NCBI GenBank assembly: GCA_002452315.1
Contig: DKFH01000126.1
Location: 1 to 12,473 of the forward strand
From: Anaerolineaceae bacterium UBA6801
GTDB lineage: Bacteria; Chloroflexota; Anaerolineae; Anaerolineales; Anaerolineaceae
Reading direction: 5' to 3'
Length of the DNA: 12,473 nucleotides
A model generated the notes under the pieces. That model saw only the letters and a list, made by a program, of their open reading frames with translations. It was not told the origin of the DNA and ran no database searches. Shown in pieces: positions 6,598-12,016 of the stretch. Made by a program: the position numbers and the translations under genes. Within the stretch, counting starts at the first letter, position 1; each line of letters opens with the position of its first letter.

Positions 6598-7530
6598 TCA
6601 GGAGCCGTTTTTAAAATGAGGATCTCGTTCCAGGGTCAGGCGGATGCCCATTTCCAGGGGGACCAGGGGAATGTAATCGAGTTTGGCCCTGGCCAGCGAG
6701 ATATCCGCGCACATACGCGAGACGCCGCTGCTGATGCGCGTGTTATACACTTCTTCCGGGTCACCCCCCGTGACGCTGATCACCACCTTGGCCAGGTCCC
6801 GGATGCTGGTTTCGATGCCGCTGCCCACGTTGATCACCTGTCCGTCCACGCTCTTGACGGTCGCAGCAGCTACCAGTGCGTTGATCACGTCATCCACATA
6901 CACATAATCACGGGTCTGGTTAGCGTCGCCGTGGAAGACCAGGGTGCCATTTTCCATGGATTGACGAATAAAGGTGGGGATGACCGGTGCGTGAGAGGCT
7001 GGTATATGCTGACCCGGCCCATAGGCGTTAAAAATCCGTAAGCACACTGTTTGAATGCCAGATAGCGCGCCGATCGTACGCACATACCATTCCGCTGAGA
7101 GCTTTGAAACCGCATAAGGCGATCCGGGATGGGGCATCATGTCCTCCGACATCATCGCTTGAGCCTGCTCGCCATACACCGCGCCGGAGGAGGCCAGGAT
7201 CACCCGGGGCGTACCGGCATCACGGGCGGCTTCCATCAAGGTGACCGTCCCGCCGACATTGACTTCGGTGTAATCGCGAGGAAACAGGATCGATTCCGGC
7301 ACAGACACACGCGCCGCCATGTGGTAAACGCAATCGATATCCTGCAAGAGCGTCCACAGCTTGGGCCGGTCATTGATATCGCCGCGCGTGAAATGCACCT
7401 CAGGATCCAGTGCGTCCGGGTTGCCGGTGGAAAGGTCATCCAACACACGCACATGATGCCCCTGCCGCAGTAATCGATTGCTCAACGTGGCACCCAAAAA
7501 ACCGGCGCCGCCTGTAATTAGAATGTTCAT
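6598..7530 (-). CDS. NAD-dependent sugar-nucleotide epimerase/dehydratase (extended SDR, GalE-like)
   Basis: The 310-residue product is an extended short-chain dehydrogenase acting on nucleotide sugars in the cytoplasm. It shows the NAD-binding TGGAGFLG (6-13), the LDDLSTG strand end (30-36) that reads the cofactor ribose, ASSGAVYG (113-120) and the catalytic YAVSK (139-143). Substrate-side motifs LRIFNAYGPGQ (164-174) and TRDYVYVDDV (206-215) place it with UDP-glucose 4-epimerase or related epimerases/dehydratases. The exact sugar cannot be told. Only weak GAG complementarity precedes the ATG. The promoter region carries an operator-like palindrome identical in core to those before the amidohydrolase. 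With the acyltransferase and bactofilin downstream, a role in envelope or exopolysaccharide sugar supply is plausible. Confidence 0.92.
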   Translation of the reverse strand: MNILITGGAGFLGATLSNRLLRQGHHVRVLDDLSTGNPDALDPEVHFTRGDINDRPKLWTLLQDIDCVYHMAARVSVPESILFPRDYTEVNVGGTVTLMEAARDAGTPRVILASSGAVYGEQAQAMMSEDMMPHPGSPYAVSKLSAEWYVRTIGALSGIQTVCLRIFNAYGPGQHIPASHAPVIPTFIRQSMENGTLVFHGDANQTRDYVYVDDVINALVAAATVKSVDGQVINVGSGIETSIRDLAKVVISVTGGDPEEVYNTRISSGVSRMCADISLARAKLDYIPLVPLEMGIRLTLERDPHFKNGS

Positions 7531-7555
7531 TATCGCTCACACTTAATCTATAATC

Positions 7556-7569
7556 TGTCTGACATCATA
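7556..7569 (-). promoter_or_regulatory. Extended -10 promoter of the epimerase with overlapping TGTCAGACA operator
   Basis: On the minus strand TGC-TATGAT gives an extended -10 (hexamer 7569-7564). The palindrome TGTCAGACA (7564-7556) begins on its last base and covers the expected start site. No good -35 is seen, which an extended -10 tolerates. The leader would be about 25-30 bases. The palindrome core matches the two copies at 220-228 and 274-282, suggesting one regulator. Confidence 0.5.
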
Positions 7570-7598
7570 GCACACTCCCTTTCTAGAGGGAAGGGCCT

Positions 7599-8522
7599 TC
7601 ACACCACGGTCTCCACGGGGATGGCTGCCGCTAACTGAAAGGGCGTATCCGTGGTGAGGGCGTCCACCCCGTAGGCCGCCAGGTATTGCGCCAATTCCAG
7701 TTGCCCGGGTTGATGCATATCAATTGTCCACCCATCCACCCGAGACCCAGCCTGGTGCAGAAAATCAATCCAGTCAAAGCCGGCCTCTAACGCCATTTTG
7801 AGCACCTCCGCCCGGAGGAACCAGTCACAGCCCTGGGGCGCCTGGTGCAACAGGGCTTCCGCCCGGGCGGCAAAATACTCACCCAGGGGGCTCCACCGAT
7901 AGGCGGATAGCGGATGGTCATCCAGCATACCGTAAGCGCCCATTCGGAACGGCGGAACGTGCTTGGGCCGTGGCTGATCGCCTAGTAAGTCAAGATACAG
8001 CAGGGGGTCAAACCCGAGGGACAAGCCCGGCGCCAATCTGGCCAGGGTGCGGATCGCCCAATCCGCCACCGAGGTGACCTGCACGCGGGCACTGCCCGGT
8101 TCGATCAGCGTTAGCAGACCTCCCAGGACTCGCGGGGTCAGCGGGGCGTAGGGCTTCAGGTCCAGCTGTAACCGCTGCGTATGTGGAAAGTCCGACAGTA
8201 ACTCGATCGCCTGGTCGAGGAAACCAATTTTTTCAGCGCTCACCTGTCCGTTATGGCGGTAATGCAGGTCCCTCACCTGGGCCCGGGTCATCCGGGGAGC
8301 CTGGCCTGCGCCATCGGTCTCTTCCGATAGATCCTGCTCATGCAGCAGCGCAAAGCTGCCGTCCGCCAGGGGCAGCACATCGATTTCCACCGCCGCAGCA
8401 CCCGCTTTAAGGCAGCTTTCCAGGGCCAACAGCGAACCTGCCGGTGCGTCATGGTCATTTTTCGCCGCATGATGGATCAGCATGAGGGGTGGGTCTTGTT
8501 TTTCCGAAAGATTTGGGATCAT
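7599..8522 (-). CDS. Glycerophosphodiester phosphodiesterase (GDPD) family protein, divergent
   Basis: The 307-residue product has a GDPD-like TIM-barrel start: LIHHAAKNDHDAP (15-27), AAAVEIDVLPLADG (43-55) with the metal-binding Glu46-x-Asp48, LLHEQDL (59-65) with catalytic His61, and LQLDLKP (118-124). Family members hydrolyse glycerophosphodiesters to glycerol-3-phosphate and an alcohol. Two usual features differ: the first motif is His-His instead of His-Arg, and the E-N-T element after it reads A-G-S. The phosphate-contacting Arg is therefore missing and the substrate may be non-standard. No signal peptide is seen. GGAG lies five bases before the ATG at 8522 and a good promoter lies upstream. 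A downstream Met14 is an alternative start but lacks such a site. It is the first gene of the minus-strand block. Confidence 0.85.
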   Translation of the reverse strand: MIPNLSEKQDPPLMLIHHAAKNDHDAPAGSLLALESCLKAGAAAVEIDVLPLADGSFALLHEQDLSEETDGAGQAPRMTRAQVRDLHYRHNGQVSAEKIGFLDQAIELLSDFPHTQRLQLDLKPYAPLTPRVLGGLLTLIEPGSARVQVTSVADWAIRTLARLAPGLSLGFDPLLYLDLLGDQPRPKHVPPFRMGAYGMLDDHPLSAYRWSPLGEYFAARAEALLHQAPQGCDWFLRAEVLKMALEAGFDWIDFLHQAGSRVDGWTIDMHQPGQLELAQYLAAYGVDALTTDTPFQLAAAIPVETVV

Positions 8523-8558
8523 CAGCGCTCCAGCCTGTGGACCAGTGGTTAAAACCTT

Positions 8559-8587
8559 ATTTTAACGGCAAATGAGGAAATTGTAAA
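8559..8587 (-). promoter_or_regulatory. Sigma70-type promoter of the GDPD gene
   Basis: On the minus strand TTTACA (8587-8582), exactly 17 bases, then TAAAAT (8564-8559). The start would be near 8552, giving a leader of about 30 bases. It lies about 40 bp outside the left end of the mobile island, so the insertion left it intact. Confidence 0.65.
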
Positions 8588-8624
8588 AGCGGGCTTATTT
8601 ACATCTCAAACAACGCACCCACCC

Positions 8625-8688
8625 GTAGTGTCTCAATAGAAAATCTTACTTTGCACTGATGGTTGCCTCAAATAATAATATTACTTTA
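8625..8688 (+). repeat. Left terminal inverted repeat of the decayed IS
   Basis: Contains AATCTTACTTT (8642-8652) and GTTGCCTCAAA (8662-8672), 9 bases apart, starting from GTAGTGTCTC. The same blocks occur in inverse orientation at the right end. The end also contains an internal degenerate direct repeat, TCTCAATAG...TTACTTT followed by CCTCAAATA...TTACTTT, probably two transposase-binding units. Confidence 0.75.
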
Positions 8689-8692
8689 CGAT

Positions 8693-8923
8693 TTAACATA
8701 ACTTTCCAACATTCAGGTCAATTGCATTTCTCAAGATCACAGGGTTTAGTCGAACATAAAGATTGGATAGGCTTGCTTTGTGTTTGAAATCAATATCATT
8801 AGAAGCAAGAACCTGACGATATGGTGATGTGGCTACATCATAAACTTTGACGGTCTTTCCGCCAATGCGCTCTTTCTGGAGCTGTTTTGCTTCAGACGGA
8901 AATGGAAAAACTGGCATTTGGAA
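8693..8923 (-). pseudogene. C-terminal fragment of integrase-core transposase
   Basis: The frame from 8923 to the TAA at 8693 reads FQMPVFPFPSEAKQLQKERI, then GGKTVKVYDVATSPYRQVLA and LYVRLNPVILRNAIDL. This matches the C-terminal tail of a group of DDE integrase-core transposases, whose hallmark is a K-x-x-Y-D-x-x-x-[TS]-P-Y-x-R-[VL]-L run followed by a Y-x-x-L-N-P motif. Nothing upstream of residue FQ continues the protein; an in-frame TAA sits at 8926-8924 and the IS3 remnant begins at once. It pairs with the N-terminal fragment at 10847-10488 as parts of one original gene. Confidence 0.75.
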
Positions 8924-8935
8924 TTAGACACTTTC

Positions 8936-9219
8936 TCATGCCTCCAAGGTAATTGGCGCATGAGCATTTGCGACATTTGAAACTGTTCTATTCGAAGCCT
9001 GTCTCCTTTCTCGAGCCTCTTGAAGCTTCAGCTTTCGCATGGTAAATATAGTGGCTTCTCGCCCCTCCAGCTTATCTTTAGGCGGGATGTAACCAATGGC
9101 GCTGTGCAACCGATAGTTATTTTAATGGGTAACATAGCGATCCACCAAATATCGGGCATCTGCCAGATAAAGTGGTGTTTCAGGCCGGATGCATTCTTTT
9201 TTCAAGGAGCCGTGCCAAT
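8936..9219 (-). pseudogene. C-terminal remnant of an IS3-family OrfB transposase
   Basis: The minus strand encodes SLKKECIRPETPLYLADARY, LVDRYVTH, stop, NNYRLHSAIGYIPPKDKLEG and then a basic tail KLKLQEARERR, ending with TGA at 8938-8936. The S-L-K-x-E and H-Y-N-x-x-R-x-H-x-x-x-G-Y motifs are those of the last third of IS3-group OrfB. The Tyr before NN is a TAA (9124-9122), and no upstream OrfB, OrfA or frameshift window is present, so this is a dead fragment. It is fused end to end with the other transposase's tail. Confidence 0.8.
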
Positions 9220-9449
9220 GTTGTGCTGTGGCCTGTATATCTCGATTATTCTATAAGGAAATGAAATGAATCAGAAAAACGTGAATATGCATTACATGCT
9301 AAAAGATTTGGTAAAATAGTATTGCTTATCAACAGCATAAGTGACGGTGAATGCATAGCGAAGGGCACATCGGCTTTTTTTCGGGCGGAATAATAATATA
9401 TGAACCAAGTATGGGAAGCGAAAATATTCTCGTGGTGGAGGTTTAGTGC
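9220..9449. other. AT-rich spacer between the IS3 remnant and the GNAT gene
   Basis: No convincing gene. A possible 17-codon reading frame (9266-9319, product starting MNQKNVNMHYML) follows AAGGA, but it may be only a gene fragment or chance. No promoter with both boxes at good spacing is evident, although TAAAAT (9312-9317) and AT-rich stretches near 9392-9401 could serve as -10 elements. Composition changes to AT-rich here and stays so through the GNAT gene. Confidence 0.4.
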
Positions 9450-10196
9450 ATGGACTTCGCAAAAGTTACAGCTGAATACTATTCAAAATGGATCGGAAAG
9501 GATAATATTCTACTGGACATGGGTTCCGGAGTTGAATATATTTTTTCTCCGGAAAGGAACTTGGTTCAGCTGGGATATTCCCGTCAATTCGATTTATTTA
9601 TCTTCCAGCAACCTGATAAACTGATTATTTCTTATGGGGATAAATTGAAAAACAGAATTGATCTTTTTAAATCCGATTTGGTCTCAAGGGCCGAACCGAA
9701 TGATGTTATTGAAATGTTCGGGCAGAGGCTTGGCGCTACTGTAAATCATGGCATAAAGTATTTATACACAGAAATTCCAGATATAGAGCATCAAGCTGTT
9801 TATCTTAAAAAAAGTGATTATCCAAGGTATCTTAACTTCTTTTTGGCAAATAATCCGGGGTGCAAAAACACGGAATGGCTTGAGGAATATTTTAAGGAAA
9901 TGACCGATAAAAATCTTTGTTGCGGAATATATGTCAATAACACTTTAGTCTGCTGCTCAGATGCACCTGATATGCCCTATATGAAAAATTATGTTCAGGA
10001 AATAGGAATCAATACTTTAACGGAATACAGAGGATTGGGTTATGCAACCGATGTGTGCATAGCCGCAGTAAAGGTAATTATCAAAAACAAAAAGTGTCCT
10101 CAATGGTCTACAACCGCAACCAATGTTGCCTCACAAAAACTTGCGGAAAAAATCGGATTTATAAAATACGCCGATTATTATACTGTCACACTTTAA
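9450..10196 (+). CDS. GNAT family N-acetyltransferase, horizontally acquired
   Basis: The 248-residue protein has a GNAT fold in its C-terminal half. EIGINTLTEYRGLGYATDVC (184-203) is motif A, with the acetyl-CoA pyrophosphate loop R-G-L-G-Y-A, and NVASQKLAEKIGF (225-237) is motif B. The N-terminal half (1-110) is an additional domain of the kind found in longer GNAT proteins common in Firmicutes. The acceptor is unknown. GGAGG lies eight bases before the ATG at 9450, and a terminator follows the stop, so it can be expressed as its own unit. It is far richer in A/T than the chromosomal genes around it and lies between transposase fragments on the opposite strand, so it is very probably imported cargo. 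A resistance or toxin-modifying role is possible but not shown. Confidence 0.85.
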   Translation: MDFAKVTAEYYSKWIGKDNILLDMGSGVEYIFSPERNLVQLGYSRQFDLFIFQQPDKLIISYGDKLKNRIDLFKSDLVSRAEPNDVIEMFGQRLGATVNHGIKYLYTEIPDIEHQAVYLKKSDYPRYLNFFLANNPGCKNTEWLEEYFKEMTDKNLCCGIYVNNTLVCCSDAPDMPYMKNYVQEIGINTLTEYRGLGYATDVCIAAVKVIIKNKKCPQWSTTATNVASQKLAEKIGFIKYADYYTVTL

Positions 10197-10337
10197 TCAA
10201 AATCATGTGAATAATCCGTAATCGGAATTGGGATTATCTACACCCGACAAATGCCGAATGCACAATGTGTTCACTCGACAAACGGGAACAAGGTTACCGG
10301 GTGCATTGTGTTTCAAACTCGTGTTCTTTGCCAAAGA

Positions 10338-10361
10338 AAGCATTCCGTTGGGACGCTTTTT
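10338..10361 (+). terminator. Intrinsic terminator downstream of the GNAT gene
   Basis: AAGC-A-TTCC, loop GTT, GGGA-C-GCTT forms a nine-position stem with one mismatch (A10342 opposite C10354) and one G-T pair. It is followed by TTTTT ending at 10361. It lies about 140 bases after the GNAT stop. Confidence 0.55.
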
Positions 10362-10383
10362 ATGTTAAGCCATAGCGCACGAA

Positions 10384-10448
10384 GCTCCCGCAGGGAGTTT
10401 GGGAGAGCGTCTCAATGACATTGAGAAGGTCGAGGGTTCGAATCCCTC
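10384..10448 (+). pseudogene. Truncated tRNA-Val(GAC)-like sequence
   Basis: The part from 10396 reads as a tRNA: D-arm half AGTTTGGGAGAGC, anticodon stem TCTCA/TGAGA (10410-10414 with 10422-10426) around the 7-base loop ATGACAT (anticodon GAC at 10417-10419, U33 and A37 present), variable loop AGGTC, and T-arm GAGGG-TTCGAAT-CCCTC (10432-10448). The 5' side is wrong: the D-stem partner GCTC (10384-10387) is separated by an extra CCGCAGGG, and no 5' acceptor strand pairs with the bases after the T-arm. No CCA follows. I read it as a tRNA cut at both sides, the 3' side at a GTAGTGTCT sequence shared with the IS left end. Confidence 0.5.
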
Positions 10449-10487
10449 GGTAGTGTCTAGAATCTTGTGCGTATAGTAACCATTACG

Positions 10488-10847
10488 GCTCATGCTCAAA
10501 AGCAATGTCTTGGTTTCTGGACTGCATGACAATTCTCCTTCTCTTTCCAGCACCGATACCATTTCAGGTATGAAAGGATGTAAGCGATTTGAACAAATCT
10601 TTCCGCAGGTTTCCCAGATCTTCTCAAGAATTTCAACCACTTCGCCTTGATATATCTTTTTCCGACCGACCTTTTTGTAGCCTTTTCTTTTCAGGCCATG
10701 TTTCAATAATTTGATGGCATATTTTCTGTGATACCCTGTGGCAGCTGTAAATTAATCGAGTATTTTTGCTTTCTCTGTTTTTCCTGCTTTCAGATATCGA
10801 GGTTGTATTGCTTCTGTCAATTCTCGCTTGCTACGTTTGCTCATCAT
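10488..10847 (-). pseudogene. N-terminal fragment of integrase-core transposase with internal stop
   Basis: From the ATG at 10847 (GGAG upstream) the frame reads MMSKRSKRELTEAIQPRYLK, KAKILD, stop, then FTAATGYHRKYAIKLLKHGL, RKKIYQGEVVEILEKIWETC, SNRLHPFIPEMVSVLEREGE and LLLSMS. This is the helix-turn-helix N-terminus of the integrase-core transposase group, starting 'SKRSKRELTEAI.PRYL.A'. The TAA falls where the protein needs an acidic residue, a likely GAA to TAA change. Similarity ends near 10488, before any DDE residue. Its partner is the C-terminal piece at 8923-8693, about 1.56 kb away on the same strand. Confidence 0.75.
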
Positions 10848-10879
10848 TTTGCTCTATCTCCAGATACTTTGATCTGGTC

Positions 10880-10942
10880 TAGAGTAACATTCTTTTTGAG
10901 GCAACGTATACTTCTAAAGTAAGATTATTTGCGAGGCAATGC
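10880..10942 (-). repeat. Right terminal inverted repeat of the decayed IS
   Basis: On the minus strand, AATCTTACTTT (10926-10916) and GTTGCCTCAAA (10905-10895) occur 10 bases apart, preceded by a diverged GCATTGCCTC and followed by a TTACT.TA block. This mirrors the left end. It lies about 30 bp upstream of the fba -10 box. Confidence 0.75.
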
Positions 10943-10972
10943 GCCCAGCAGCTTGGGAGCAGCGTTTTTGGG

Positions 10973-10978
10973 TATAAT
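10973..10978 (+). promoter_or_regulatory. -10 box of the fba promoter
   Basis: A consensus TATAAT, preceded by TTTTTGGG, lies 78 bases before the fba ATG. No strong -35 is found at 16-18 bases upstream (CTTGGG or GCTTGG at best), so activation or a weak promoter is possible. The predicted leader is about 70 bases. Confidence 0.5.
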
Positions 10979-11056
10979 TGAAGGTTAGAAACTATCCGAT
11001 TGGGTATGCTCTCCTCAGTTTGGGGACGACCATAATAATAAACACAAGGAGAAACG

Positions 11057-12007
11057 ATGATCGTAACAACCAAGAAATTATTCGAAGCAGCCTATGGAAA
11101 ATATGCCATTGGCGCCTACAACATCAACAATCTTGAGCAAACCGTGGGCCTGTTCCGCGGCAACCTGCGCTCACAGGCACCGTTTATCATCCAAATCAGC
11201 AAGGGCGCCCGCTCCTACACCGACAAGGTCCTGCTGGAGGGCTTGATCCGCAGCGCCGACGAGGTCTTCCCGGAGGCCATCTTTGCCGTCCACCTGGACC
11301 ATGGCGATGAAGAAACCGCCATGGACTGCATCGAATCGGGCTTCTACAGCTCGGTGATGATCGATGCCAGCCATGAGGACTTTGAGACCAACATCGCCAT
11401 CACCAAGCGCGTGGTGGACGCTGCCCACGCCAGGGGCATTGTGGTCGAGGCTGAATTGGGCCAGTTGGGTGGCGTGGAAGAACACATCCAGGTGGACGAA
11501 GCTGACGCCAAGCTCACCGACCCCAAGCAGGCCAAGGAATTTGTGGAGCGCTCTGGCTGTGACTCCCTGGCAGTAGCCATCGGCACCAGCCACGGCGCGT
11601 TCAAGTTCTCCGGTTCCCAATCGCTGCACTTTGACGTATTGGCGCAGATCCAAAAAGAGCTGCCCGGCTTCCCGCTGGTGATGCATGGCTCCAGCTCGGT
11701 GCCCCAGGATGAGGTCGCCCGCATCAATGCGGCCGGCGGCAAGCTGGAAGGCGCCAAGGGCGTCGACGCCAGCCAGTTCAAACGGGCTGCAGAGCTGGGC
11801 GTGACCAAGATCAACATCGATACCGACGGCCGCCTGGTGTGGACGCGCGTACATCGTGAATATTTCCGCGACAAACCCGAAGGGTTTGACCTGCGCAAGC
11901 CCGGCGAAATCTTTATGGAAGAATACGCCAAGTTCATCGCCGAGAAGAACGGCTACCTCGGCAGCGCGGGCCAGCTCGAGAAAGTTCGAGCCCTGTTAGC
12001 ACAATAG
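11057..12007 (+). CDS. fba: Class II fructose-1,6-bisphosphate aldolase
   Basis: The 316-residue product cleaves or forms fructose-1,6-bisphosphate (glycolysis/gluconeogenesis) using a divalent metal, usually Zn2+. Signature elements are visible: VHLDHGDE (78-85) with catalytic Asp81 and metal-ligand His82, VEAELGQLGG (130-139), AIGTSHGAFKF (174-184) with ligand His179, VMHGSSSVP (208-216) with ligand His210, and the phosphate-binding KINIDTDGR (251-259). Length is usual for the family. AAGGAG lies five bases before the ATG. The gene is followed after 9 bases by the flavodiiron protein gene, whose ribosome binding site overlaps this stop codon, so the two are cotranscribed. It is transcribed away from the minus-strand block, with the mobile island in between. 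Confidence 0.96.
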   Translation: MIVTTKKLFEAAYGKYAIGAYNINNLEQTVGLFRGNLRSQAPFIIQISKGARSYTDKVLLEGLIRSADEVFPEAIFAVHLDHGDEETAMDCIESGFYSSVMIDASHEDFETNIAITKRVVDAAHARGIVVEAELGQLGGVEEHIQVDEADAKLTDPKQAKEFVERSGCDSLAVAIGTSHGAFKFSGSQSLHFDVLAQIQKELPGFPLVMHGSSSVPQDEVARINAAGGKLEGAKGVDASQFKRAAELGVTKINIDTDGRLVWTRVHREYFRDKPEGFDLRKPGEIFMEEYAKFIAEKNGYLGSAGQLEKVRALLAQ

Positions 12008-12016
12008 GAGCCACTG

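Larger units (their letters stand above)
8625..10942. mobile_element. Decayed insertion sequence with its core replaced by foreign DNA
   Basis: Two inverted ends bound this stretch, and both terminal parts of one minus-strand integrase-core (DDE) transposase lie just inside them: C-terminus at the left, N-terminus at the right. About 120 N-terminal and 76 C-terminal codons remain. The catalytic middle is gone and about 1.5 kb of other DNA is present instead: an IS3-type OrfB remnant, a GNAT gene and a truncated tRNA-like sequence. Both transposase ends and the IS3 remnant are non-functional, so the unit cannot move itself. No clear target-site duplication is visible, and the outer limits are accurate only to several bases. 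The type resembles IS481/ISNCY-like elements, but the family assignment is by protein style only. Confidence 0.75.

Noticed and set aside
6247..7041. Long plus-strand open frame of 264 codons
   Set aside because: It lies antisense to the epimerase and mpg genes, whose motifs are clear. Its own product is low-complexity His/Arg/Gln-rich with no motif.
9266..9319. 17-codon frame before the GNAT gene as a leader peptide or small gene
   Set aside because: It has a fair AAGGA upstream, but is very short, has no recognisable feature and sits in rearranged DNA. It is noted only in the spacer entry.
10240..10320. Integron attC-like or other recombination site after the GNAT gene
   Set aside because: CACAATG and CATTGTG form an inverted pair and CGACAAA occurs twice. 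However, no paired core sites of the attC type are visible, so no claim is made.
10384..10457. Intact functional tRNA
   Set aside because: The acceptor strands do not pair, the D-arm carries eight extra bases and no CCA is present. Only the anticodon and T-arm are convincing.
10365..10706. 113-codon minus-strand frame as a whole gene
   Set aside because: It is a chimera of the transposase N-terminal fragment, which has an upstream in-frame stop, and the antisense of the tRNA-like sequence (TEGFEPSTF is the familiar antisense T-arm reading).
11171..11854. Long minus-strand open frame of 227 codons
   Set aside because: It is antisense to fba, arising from GC-rich codon positions. No motif or ribosome binding site supports it.
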